This document shows positions 43,501 through 53,446 of a DNA stretch of 64,000 nt, piece after piece. Made by a program: the position numbers and the translations under genes. Below the pieces are notes generated by a model. It was not told where the DNA came from. It saw nothing but the letters and a program-made list of their open reading frames with translations, and made no database searches. Numbering within the stretch: position 1 is the first letter of the stretch; every line of letters starts with the position of its first letter. Source of the stretch: Mactra quadrangularis (Eukaryota > Mollusca > Bivalvia > Venerida > Mactridae); NCBI GenBank assembly GCA_025267735.1, contig CM046304.1:14818001-14882000 (forward strand). The letters are read 5' to 3'.

Positions 43501-46500
43501 TATTTACAGTGACTTCAGGGATCTCAACCAATTTCACCTTTTCTATGTTACGATTCCTAAATACATTTTGAACAGTAACTTTTTGGTACAAATGTGAATT
43601 CATACCCCACCAATCAGAATACTGAAATAGAAAAAATATCAAATTCAAAAATGTACACAAATATATTTCTTTAGACTATGACTTGTGCTCATAAGTTCAA
43701 GAGGAATAGTTTTCTAACAATGACTAACATATTGATTAGTTTAAAACAAATAGATTTACACTTTGTGCACATTCATTTTTAGTCATTGCAATAACAATGC
43801 ATAAGAAGTAGGTAAATAGCAGGGCTCCAATTAAAGCTCACAAAATGCTTGTGAATTATGAAAAATGCCATATCTTAATAAATGACGTAACATACACTCT
43901 GAATATTTACCAGGGGAGCGTAAGTCCTATGCCCAACTTTTCAGACTTGTACATTTATGTCTGCAGAACAAGTCAATATTCCATCCCACATGTCCATGGA
44001 CAAGTAATATTTGTCAGCTAAAATACAATACACTGTACATGTATCATAGCTAATATTAATAATGTGGATGTCTCAATGCTTCATAGTATCCCTGTATCAA
44101 GAATTTATCATGCCTTACAGTATCTATCTTATATCACAATTTTCAATACTTAGTTTTGAGTATTGAACATCTACGCAAATGCATTTTGATCCCCGACAAG
44201 TTGATTTTTAGATTTCACTTGTCTGTAGACAAGTGCAAAAACTTGGAATTCAACACCCCTGTTCACAAATATGTTAATAAATGACATAACTTACACTTTG
44301 AATATTTACGTATATCTCATTCCCGTCTTCGACTTGTTTTTCAAATTTCTGTATTAATCCTCCCTTTTTATACTGCCATAGAAATGGTACATCTCCATTT
44401 TTACAGGCAGATTTTTCAAGAACAAAATCACCTGGTAAAGGCTGAAATGCAATTGAATATAAATAAAATTTTGGTGTGTCATCGCAAAACTTGTCTACAA
44501 CCATCTTTATTTACATGTGATTAGACTAGTTTTGTTCAGCTCCATTGTTTTATCTTTTGTAGCCATGGCAACAGGATTTATAGTCATGTGATCTACAACA
44601 ACAACTAATAAGATAAACAAAAATTTGTTTTACCTAGATTTCTTTTTCCAAACAAATAACTGAATGACATCAAATGAAATGGTGCATAAATACATAATGC
44701 CTTTTATTCCCTGTAAAATCTCATTTGATCCTGAGAGTTTTGAAAGTTGGCTCCAAATCCTTTGCACGGAATAAACTGCACATGCAAAATATTTGTGCAG
44801 AAGATTCAGAATAAACTATTACTACTCATAGATTAATTCAGCAAAACTTTAGCTAGTGTTACGCAAAATGCCAGTTGACCTGCAATGGTAACTTTATATA
44901 CATGTATAAGGTTAAAATAAATCCTCCTAATGGTTTTGAAGATATAAAAGATATTAAAATGTTGCACCTAAAATCTTAGCCAAGAAGTGTTAAGCCCAGG
45001 GGATACCAAAACATCTAATGGTGAGCAGGATAGCCGGGCCCCATTATTCTTTGAATAATTCAGCTTAAGGATAGCCTCACTATTTTTGAATAGTTGAGCT
45101 AAAAATGATAGTCATTGACTGGGTTTTTTTTTCATTATTAAAATACATGAAATAAAGTTCATTGATTGAAGAAATAGAGATCAAATAAAACAAATGAAGA
45201 TATTTTACCTGTGGACCAGTAGGAGTATCATCCTTAACTATTGTAAAAGGCTTCACTACTTTCCCACCAGTGGAATTGGATTTCTTATTAGAGTCTGATG
45301 ATGCTGAGGTACTTGATTTGCTTGTAGATGATGATGATTTACTGGTTGATGATGATGATGATGACTGTTTTGGCTTTGGTTTTTCTTTTTTGTTGGAGGA
45401 AAACATTTTTGAGCTGAAATATAAGAATGAAATTGTAAACTAACAAAGTAGATGGGTGTATGCCACTTTTTACAAAACAGGCATACAAGGAGAAAATTCC
45501 ATGACTTCAAATTTATAGTGTCATTTATTCTTTCTGACAAAAAAAGGGGACAAACCTTGATTTTTTCTTTGATTGGTCACATTGACAAAGAAAAATTTTA
45601 AAAGGACAGATTGGCTGTTGGTAAACACACTGGCAAATTAGAAAAAGGAATATATCATAGTTAAGTTTGTGAGACCTTCGCTAATTTTATAAGCAAGGAC
45701 TGGCAGTTTGATATCTTTAGCATAGACAGGAGCAATGGTAGGAGGCATGCCTAGGGATCCAGAGGTCCTAAGTCTGAACCCCACTAGTGCCACTGCTAAT
45801 ATCCTTGAGCAAGAAATTTATCTGTAGTTGTTCCACTCTACCCAGGGGTGAATGGGTACTGAGAGAAATTACCTGTCTGAAAGTGATTTTATTGATCAGG
45901 GGTTATTATATAAATTTGTTAAGTCAACTAGGAATGTATATAGAAGCAGGCATCCACACTAGTCGATAGGTTGCTAACTTGTTTATCCACTCTTGGTACA
46001 TATACATGTATTATGAAACAAATATATAATTATTTAATAAACATTTTACCTGGGCTTAGAAAGTTTCATTTTCTTTTTATAAGATAAGAAGTCAGATTCT
46101 TTGTCACTATCCTATAGAAAAATAAAATCAACAAAATAATAATACATAAATAACACATGGCAGTGAGGGTGACGGTACAGATTACTTTCCAAGGGTTAAT
46201 AATCTGAACTGTCACCCTCACTGCCATGTGTTATTTGTTTTATTATACCAAACAAAACTGTAACATGTAAATATTTATTGAACAACAAATAACAACACAG
46301 TATAGACAACTATCAGTACAATAAAAAAACTGTTTTTCAAAAACCAAGGGAAGTAACTTGTAAATCAAGGCTACTAATTGTTAATAAGTAGTTTCCCTTA
46401 GATAGAGGGTAATATAACAATGTGATCAAACAAAATAACACCCGCTCTGGTATAGGGCTTTAACATAGGGAAATTCCAGTGAGGTATAATAATAAAACAT

Positions 46501-49500
46501 AACTGTACTTTAAAAACTATGCAGGTAGGGAAAAATATACATATACATTTATTTCTCCTTCAAATTCAAAAAGTCCTTCAATAATTAAAAAGTTCATCTG
46601 GGTAACATTAACTATTAATGTGTAAAAGTCAATTTTATATAAAATACTTAAATATGTACAGAATCACAATATAAACCCTGGGGCGAGAAAAAGATTTTCA
46701 ACAAGAAATGTTATGTCGAAACCACATTAAAGCTGGATTTAAAAACTTTTAAGCAAAAATTACAAAGGGAAATAATCCATAATAAAGCCAGGAAGAGTTG
46801 TGGTTACTTTCTAATTCTGTTCATCACATGGTATGTTACCATTGTATGAAGTTTCATAAAGATCTGACAATAAATGGCAGAAATATATGGTAAAGAAAAA
46901 CTTTAACGCAATTGTGACACTGGATGCCTGACTGCCTGCCCACCCATGTTTTCGCCAAACTATAAAAATATTTTTTTTGTTATGCCTGTCCAGGAATTGA
47001 ACAAGTTGCATTATACTGACAGAGGTAACTGGGCTGACTCTGTACTAATACTTTTCATTGTATTGGTTCATGTTTGTTTGTATTGAAAAGTAAAAAATTT
47101 GAATTTCAAACTAAGTCTATTTCAAATCTATTTTGTACTTACATGTCCAGGAGTCCAACCAGGGTCCTCATCCGAGTCATCAACAACATAATCATCATCA
47201 TCGTCATCATTAATTACATCATAATAATCATCATCAGCATCAAGAGCAACAGGGATTGCTTTTCTTTTTTTCTTTTCAACACTGACATTGATCTCAGGTT
47301 CTGATTCTGTAATTAAATATAAATAAAACATGGTCTATTTTCACATGAAGGAAAAAATAGAGAAGCCCCTTTTTTACAGCAAAAGAGGGACAAAAAATTA
47401 AATAATAGGATATTTTTTATAAGTGACATATACTAAGAGAGTCACATTTTTAAAGGAATATTTAATTTTTTATGTCTGAAATTTTCAACTATTGATAGGG
47501 GGATTTTTGCCTCAGCACAAGAGAAAAAAAACTTTTTGGGAGGGGGCTCCATTACAGCCCCTTATGGCCTAAAAAAACATTGAAAGCCTAATTTAAAGCA
47601 TAACACCATATTAAACATTTTCCAATCTAAGCTTAGATACAAAATGCAAGCAAATTCTGAAACTTTTTATTTACTCCAAACTTTCATGTGTTGAAATTGC
47701 CTCAATAGATATTACTATCTAGCTAAAGTCAGTCTTAAAAAGGTAGATAAGTGACCAGTCTTGAATTAAGTTGAATACTTAAAGAACCATAGGGCCTAAT
47801 TGGCAATTTACTATGAATTAAAGATATAAACAGATGTGGGTTTGTTTTTCAAGACTCCTGAGCAAGTTACTAAATATCAAGTTATACCAGTGCTGTATTC
47901 ATTAGACATAGTACAGTGTACATAAATAAATGGTGTACAAAATATTACCTGGACTTGGAGAATGAGTGTCTACATCTGAATCTATAATCTCATCTTCCGA
48001 ATTGATATCATTGACATCTGAATCATCATCAGGATATTCTAGCTGTATTTTCTTACCATCTGAATTTTTTTTGAAATCAAATCATGCATGGCTATCTTAT
48101 TTGTTGTATTTTAAAGATCAACAGGAAATATCCAAAATTAAGTACGGTAGAGTTACAATTACAGAGCACAAGGCACCTTTTGGGGACAGGTACCCATACC
48201 CTCAGGAACGGGAATTTGCATCATTTAAAAACAGTATGGTGAATTTTCAGTCACCTCATAAATGTGTACAGTTGGGACTTTTACCAGTCACATTTACTCT
48301 AAACAAAAAGAGTGCCCTGAGTTATGCCATAGTTTAAGTTTAATTAGTTTGAGGTAGGTAATAATTGTAAAAAGTTACAATAAGATCTAACCATAATAAA
48401 TTTCAGGTGAGTAAAACTTAAACACAATAGTTGATTACACGGACACCAAATTGGCAGCCTACTATCCTGCCAGCCTGCCAAGAATTGTCCAACTAAGTGC
48501 AACATTTTTTCATTAAAAATTCTAGCTAGAAATATTGACTACTAGAAAACAAAATGCAAATTTGAAAATGACATTGATACATAAAAAAACTTATTAAAAC
48601 AATAATGACTTCTCTTACCTTGACCAGATACATAGTAAACTTCCCCAGCAGTGACATACGCCGGAATGTCTGCAGTATTCATTAGTACATAAGCGTGTTT
48701 CCACCTCCACGGAATCTTTGTTTTTCCAACAATAAATGACTTCTTGAGTAAATCTGTAACCATTTATAAATTCAAAACCATGTTAATAACAAAATTAACT
48801 CTAAAATACACTAAACTCTATCTGAAGTTCACTTGTGCTCTATTCATTATAAAGTTAAGGAAGTAAAATCATAGAATAAAGGTAAACATGTGTGCACATG
48901 TATATTGTATAACTATTTAATATGTAAATGTCAAATTGTCTCCCTCTATCTCTCTCTCTGTCCCACTCTGTTTTGAGTTCAGTTGTTAACTAGGGTCTGA
49001 TCACTCCATATGGATGCATTATGAGAAGAGCCTGTCAGACTGTCAAAATTTACAGCTTTCTAATCAGATAACAATACCAATCATTGATCCATAACTTGAT
49101 AATTGAGTCAAGAAATATAACTTATAGATGATAGCAACAGATAACTGTCATTATCAGTACGATCAGCATACCTGATCAATTAAACAATTAATCAGGTGTC
49201 AATACAAAAACATGCATTAGAAGTTATTGATTAATTATAATGATAAATAATTGATAACAAAAAAGTAAATATGCAATTACAGAAATTGGTTTCCTGTCAA
49301 CAATAAACAGGATTTTTAAGTGATTTTCAACAACATTTTTCGTCTAATTATAGCATTTATTACTAAACTGATTAAATTTGATATTAACAAATGTCCAAAA
49401 TAATATGTACTATCTTTATTCCCAATAAACTCACTCACTTAATCTCTGTGCCTCATATATACATGTACTTTCTAACATTCCAAAATCAGAGTTTGTGTTC

Positions 49501-50784
49501 AATAAATGAAGATTTTAGTGAAAATAGCACAGTAAACTTTATATTAAATTATTTTATAGGATGCCAAGATTCACCAACACAAAACAATAGAAAAATCTGC
49601 AAACTTTATTAAGACACATTGAATAATTATATTCTGATTCAATATACATTATAAAAAATATGATTAGAAAAATCTCTAAACTTTATAGGAACTCACTTTA
49701 CATTCTGTTAATAATTTATATTTTGATGCATCATGTAATAGAAAAAATATATTTCAACCGAATCTTTACCAAGAAGGGAAATTTTTAAGTCTTAGAAATT
49801 GGCTCATGGATTTTGCAGAAGTGGTATTACTGACAGGGCTCCTATTCTCAGAACAAAACTCAAGGACTTTTCAAAGAAACTTTCACAAATTTCAAGGAAC
49901 ACTCTAGATTGACATAAATAAGTTACACCAACTTCAATGGTCAAGTGGTTAAGATTGCTAATACTTCACTATTACTTATAAGGGTTTATACATAAATTCA
50001 GTGACATAATTCAAACACTTTTCAAGGACATAAATGTACTTAGTTAAGGTTAGACACTTAAAACACTTAAACATTAAAATAATAACATGGCATTTAGGCT
50101 ATACTGATGTAAGTGATCTTGCTTAAGGTGATGTTTATGTGAAAGTATAGAATACAAGTCAGCCCTATGTTACACATTCTTATACATTGTATAAGCAAAC
50201 ATAATATCAAGGGTTGCCCGCAAGACTGTAGTAAGTGCATTGCGTTAAAAAGTTACTACAGTCTTGTGGGCAACTCTTGATACATATATATCATACTACT
50301 GTCTACACAATAATTTATTTGATTTTTCAAGTGAGTGATGATGTGACTTATAAAAGTGACATCCTTTCTTCCAATCTTATTCTATATGCCTTATGGTTGC
50401 CCCCATTTTGTTAGTGCTTAACTTTTTATAAATGGGTTTTTAGGGCTGCCTTGACCATGATGGTAATTTCTATAGTTCTATTACATTGCTTTGTTCAAGC
50501 ATTTTGTGCCAAAATCAAGCACCTGTTAAGCCTTTTTTTCACAGCCACAATTGAAAATATAAATGTATTTTTAAGCATTTGAATTTGAAGCATTTTCAAT
50601 ATTCTTGCAACCTTGGGTATCAAGCAGTGATCCTAGGAAAAAGTAACTCTGAAAACTACAAAAAAACCCAGTTTAAACCAATATCATACAAAACAGAACT
50701 ATGAGTAATCTAAGAAAACTAACCTTCGGTCTTCATATTTTCTTCTTTCTTTTTGCTCTTCTTTTGAGTCTTGCCAGAACTCAT
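37558..50784 (-). CDS. Multi-exon nuclear-type protein with DUF4211-like C-terminal region (QSER1/PRR12-like)
   Basis: Seventeen coding exons join in frame with GT-AG sites: 50784-50724, 48753-48619, 48059-47949, 47306-47143, 46111-46050, 45413-45209, 44441-44295, 43621-43500, 43024-42910, 42514-42374, 41616-41486, 41103-40994, 40444-40347, 39747-39682, 39270-39166, 38635-38540, 37644-37558. They give 652 residues, and the end is missing. In order there is a lysine-rich start (KKSKKK), KIPWRWKHAYVLMNTADIP, an acidic part (residues 66-157), a serine/lysine-rich part (178-235), two W/KFE modules (247-335, 375-464), then LRHFYVYMQIFLSQALEPGF and a conserved C terminus. I compare the last parts to the DUF4211 region of QSER1/PRR12, chromatin-linked proteins. 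That is recognition by pattern, not a search. It is much shorter than those vertebrate proteins. No catalytic motif is seen. Confidence 0.75.
40465..40790 (+). mobile_element. GTTGGGTTTAATGCCATAGC repeat, copy 3, in an intron
   Basis: CTTGTTGGGTTTAATGCCAT, AGCAACACATTGTGTAGG, AGTCTGTCCATCTTCTCACA and GTTCCTGGAAAGGCTAAATC match the copy at 28.71 kb. It lies in the intron between coding exons 12 and 13 of the DUF4211-like gene. Confidence 0.65.
40994..42514 (-). other. Second W/KYE module and adjoining conserved segment
   Basis: Coding exons 10-12 (residues 375-501). The module reads GKFVLDIKDK...FPIWKIESHILLKKYEAV, then YRGYKDTQVDKNYLPVKV and DLVEVNEECKPKAE. It is followed by NPLLRHFYVYMQIFLSQALE. 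The acceptor of exon 12 must be the CAG at 41104-41106; the TTTAG four bases further in would break the frame. Confidence 0.65.
42590..42690 (+). mobile_element. SINE fragment in an intron
   Basis: GGTAGGCACCATGCTTAGGG and ATCAAGAGGTCAAAGACTCA match the head of the SINE at 45.73 kb (GGTAGGAGGCATGCCTAGGG, ATCCAGAGGTCCTAAGTC). Confidence 0.5.
43500..44441 (-). other. First W/KFE module
   Basis: Coding exons 7-8 (residues 247-335) read GDFVLEKSACKNGDVPFLWQ, KKGGLIQKFEKQVEDGNEIY, YSDWWGMNSHLYQKVTVQ and KVKLVEIPEVTV. The order of landmarks (G-x-F-V-L, P-x-x-W, L-x-K-F-E, Y-S/K-D, L-x-x-K/P-V, V-E-V) and the exon phases (0-0, then 0-2) repeat in exons 10-11. Confidence 0.65.
45209..45413 (-). other. 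Serine/lysine-rich low-complexity exon
   Basis: Coding exon 6 encodes six consecutive serines (TCA repeats) and repeated SSSTSK, between lysine-rich stretches, then the PFTIVKDDTPTGPQ linker. It is probably a disordered, phosphorylatable linker. The TCA/ATC repeats make it prone to length change. Confidence 0.7.
45725..45965 (+). mobile_element. tRNA-related SINE in an intron
   Basis: GGCATGCCTAGGGATCCAGA, GGTCCTAAGTCTGAACCCC (B-box-like), CTTGAGCAAGAAATTTATCT, CTCTACCCAGGGGTGAATGG and GTACTGAGAGAAATTACCTG. It matches pieces at 9.76, 26.4 (minus), 42.6, 53.1 and 58.8 kb. Confidence 0.65.
46148..46235. repeat. Intronic hairpin, 37-bp arms
   Basis: AAATAACACATGGCAGTGAG then GGTGACGGTACAGATTA pairs with TAATCTGAACTGTCACCCTC then ACTGCCATGTGTTATTT, with two non-Watson-Crick positions (one a possible G-U) and a loop of about 14 bases. 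It lies between coding exons 4 and 5 of the DUF4211-like gene. MITE remnant or small-RNA precursor. Confidence 0.8.
46690..46975 (+). repeat. Dispersed GAAACCACATTAAAGC repeat, copy 3
   Basis: It matches 26.56-26.9 kb along its whole length (CGAAACCACATTAAAGCTGG, TGACAATAAATGGCAGAAAT) and lies in the intron between coding exons 4 and 5. Confidence 0.75.
47143..48059 (-). other. Acidic segment of the DUF4211-like protein
   Basis: Coding exons 3-4 (residues 66-157) are dominated by aspartate and glutamate (PDDDSDVNDINSEDEIIDSD; NDDDDDDYVVDDSDEDPGW), with one basic cluster, EKKKRKAIP, that could serve as a nuclear localisation signal. Such charge patterning is usual for chromatin-associated proteins. 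The (ATC)n codon runs give this stretch a microsatellite look on the plus strand. Confidence 0.65.
50205..50282 (+). repeat. Intronic hairpin, 30-bp stem, 18-base loop
   Basis: TATCAAGGGTTGCCCGCAAG then ACTGTAGTAA pairs with TTACTACAGTCTTGTGGGCA then ACTCTTGATA. Its only two non-canonical pairs are both G-U when read as plus-strand RNA. It lies in the intron between coding exons 1 and 2 of the DUF4211-like gene, antisense to it. Size and pairing resemble an animal pre-miRNA, but a small MITE would look the same. Confidence 0.75.
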
Positions 50785-52426
50785 CTTCTAGAAAATAAAG
50801 AGAGATAATCTACATGGACACAGCTTTTATTTGCTAATCATGGTTTGACACTGTTCTTATCTTGATTCCCAATGGAATGCCTAGTCAGCTTCACAAGTAT
50901 CCCTCCCAACATTAGGGATTCCTCAAATAAAAGTAACTAATATTTAGATACAGATTTGCAGTCACTAATTGCAATACAGAATCCATGAAACTTTTTGTGG
51001 ATCTTGGCAGAATCCCTTGCTCAGAATCACTGGGACTCCTACCAAGATTTTAGGGATCCTCTGAATCCCAGAACAGGGCTAGTGTTGAACCCTGGTAATC
51101 CAACAGACTTAAAAGTATTAGTGTACCTGCATGTCACAATATACCTATAAAAAAGTCCAATATATTGAAATAATGTTCAAGTTCATAGTGCTCTGTTTTT
51201 TCTTCAGGCAATTTTTGAAAAGAATTTCTGCCCAATTTACGTCCCCAGAAATTTATACAAGGTATTGTCCCTTTCTCTGATGCAAAATTGACCTATCCTT
51301 GGTATAGGTTAGGTGCGTTGGACGTCACAATATAACTTAAATTGTGTTGATGTACGGTGTAAAACCCAGTATAAAATCAGTTAATTATAAAGCTTACCTA
51401 TCATATTAAAAAGAGAAAAGAATAAACTTATTACCAATGCAAGTTGCATCATAAAACATTATTACTTATATGTCAAAAATGGTTTTTGACAAAACACTGA
51501 CTCATGTTGACAGTGTTTATTTTTGGTCAATTTTATAGCCATTTATGGGCTATATTCCCAATCTAAAATCATATCTTTTTTCCCAAATTTCAATCCAAAA
51601 TTCCCAATAAAACTTGAAAAACATTTTTGGAAAAATAACAGCTGTAAGTATGTTTCGGCTTAAATTATACACCCCAGTTATCTTTCTTTTTAATTAGCTA
51701 ACTAAATTAATAAAGAATGAAATTAAAAACTTTGTTAAACCTGCTTTTGTTATAGAATTTGAATGACATTTTATCCCAATTTAAACCAAAATGCCGATAA
51801 AATTCCCAATTCTAGGGGTATGGGTCATATTCCCGAATTTGAGGAAAAAAACATTGGTTGATATCCATAAGTTATGTATTTAAAATTAAATGCTCTTGAA
51901 TTTTTGAAAGGCTGTGAGTAAAATACTTCAGACTAGTTAATATTGATTCAAGCTAGTGAAAATTGCCTTCAAGTTACTTTGGAGCAATATTTCAGATATG
52001 ACAAATTATGAAACTGAAATATTGTTCAATTATTTTTTATTTAAAATCAGGACTTGACAATAACTTTTAAACTAGTTTGCCCAAATGAACAGCCAGCTGT
52101 ATTTTTAACTTGCCCTGACCATACTTTTATTAGCAGTAACACTAACAGGTTACCCGAAACTAAATATAGGTTGTCAGGGGCAATAGGACAACCTTTAATG
52201 TCAAGCCCTGTAAATCATAAGTTAAAATTTCTATTAATTATTCAAGAAACAATAAATTAATATTTTCTACTCTCTTTATGATGATTGTAACCTACATATT
52301 TCATTTAGCTGTGTTGGGATATTTTTAGTATAATTCTAGATTTTTACCCTTATTTAGTATCTTAGACAAAAAGAACATAATTGTATAAATGCATGGAATA
52401 AATAGATTTAAACAGTAGAAATGTAC

Positions 52427-52750
52427 CTGGTTTGATTTCCAAAACAGAGTTTCAGCTTAAAGATTTAAAGTAAAACGGAATATTGAATCATCATTGTCGA
52501 ATGTTGCGGAACCGAGATGTGGTGTAATTTCTGAAATATCGCGAAAACATATGACTTTAAGTAAATTGGAAATATCGCAAATTTATTTTATATAAAAACG
52601 AAATATCTAAAATAACAATAAAATATTACCTTATTTAGTACTGTTATTGATGAATATAACACGAAAAACAATGAAAAATGCTCTAAATACCACAAAATAT
52701 TAGTAAACAAAAGTTGTGCTCGTATAGTAGACGATAAATTCCGGTCTTTA
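52427..52750 (-). other. Non-coding first exon region of the DUF4211-like gene
   Basis: A donor, AAACCAG|GTACATTTC, at 52427/52426 on the minus strand pairs naturally with the acceptor before 50787, just 3 bases ahead of the start codon. The upstream boundary (52.5-52.75 kb) is a guess. Confidence 0.5.
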
Positions 52751-53004
52751 CCGTACTTGAACCGACTAGAGTGATTTCCCTTACAACAACAATACCGGTT
52801 TGTACAAAATGTTTTTTTATTTGTTTCTGTTATTAATCGAAACAGAGCATCAAAACATATGTTGTAATGAGACTTTGCGTAACATTAATCATTGGGAAAC
52901 GATTGTTACTTTCTCTCATTATATCAGTACGCGCTTTCGAGAAATTATTAAACGGCCCTAAACTTTTCGACCCAAAATGTTTCAAGAAGGCATTTTTCAC
53001 TAAG
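52750..53004. promoter_or_regulatory. Probable divergent promoter region (DUF4211-like gene / MED18)
   Basis: The two genes are transcribed away from this interval. It holds a little CG-containing sequence (ACCGTACTTGAACCGACTAG, TACGCGCTTTCGAGAAATTA) in otherwise AT-rich DNA. A possible plus-strand donor, CTAAG|GTACCT, at 53004/53005 could end a non-coding first exon of MED18 joined to the acceptor at 53411. No TATA box is evident. Confidence 0.45.
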
Positions 53005-53104
53005 GTACCTTAGCTAGCAAGTTATATTAACACATTGATTGACATGTTGTAGTAAAGTGTAATAAACTTTATGTCTCTTGAATGTGCCACTGGGGAATAA
53101 ATTT

Positions 53105-53295
53105 TTAGCCTCAGTGCAAGCTCTAAAGCTCTAGGCTTGCTAAAAGCCGGCTGCACTTGGTTCAAATAGTATCAAAAATCTACCCTGTTATTTCCTTGAG
53201 CAAGAAACTTTATTTTAATAGCTCATAACTAGTGAACCAGTAAGCTAAAACGAAAGTGGTTACTCTAAGTTGATAGATCTTGTTTCACAATCAAG
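53105..53295 (+). mobile_element. SINE fragment in the MED18 leader intron
   Basis: CACTTGGTTCAAATAG, TTTCCTTGAGCAAGAAACTT and AATAGCTCATAACTAGTGAA, then GTTGATAGATCTTGTTTCAC, are shared in order with 58.79-58.95 kb. Confidence 0.55.
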
Positions 53296-53446
53296 CTTAA
53301 ATAAATTAGTATAAACCACTAAACTATAACTGGGTGACATTTTTAAATTAGCATTTGCCTTTTAGTTTTATAATGTCTAGTTTTGTAAGATTGATATTTA
53401 ATCTCTTTCAGTGTATTAATAAATTTGAAGAAATAAGATTGCCACA

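Noticed and set aside
47128..47331. A small acidic protein gene starting MFYLYLITESE
   Set aside because: The first residues are intron; the acceptor at 47307 gives exon 4 of the larger gene.
47966..48337. A 123-codon plus-strand frame rich in serine
   Set aside because: It is the antisense of the acidic exon 3 of the DUF4211-like gene, running on into its intron.
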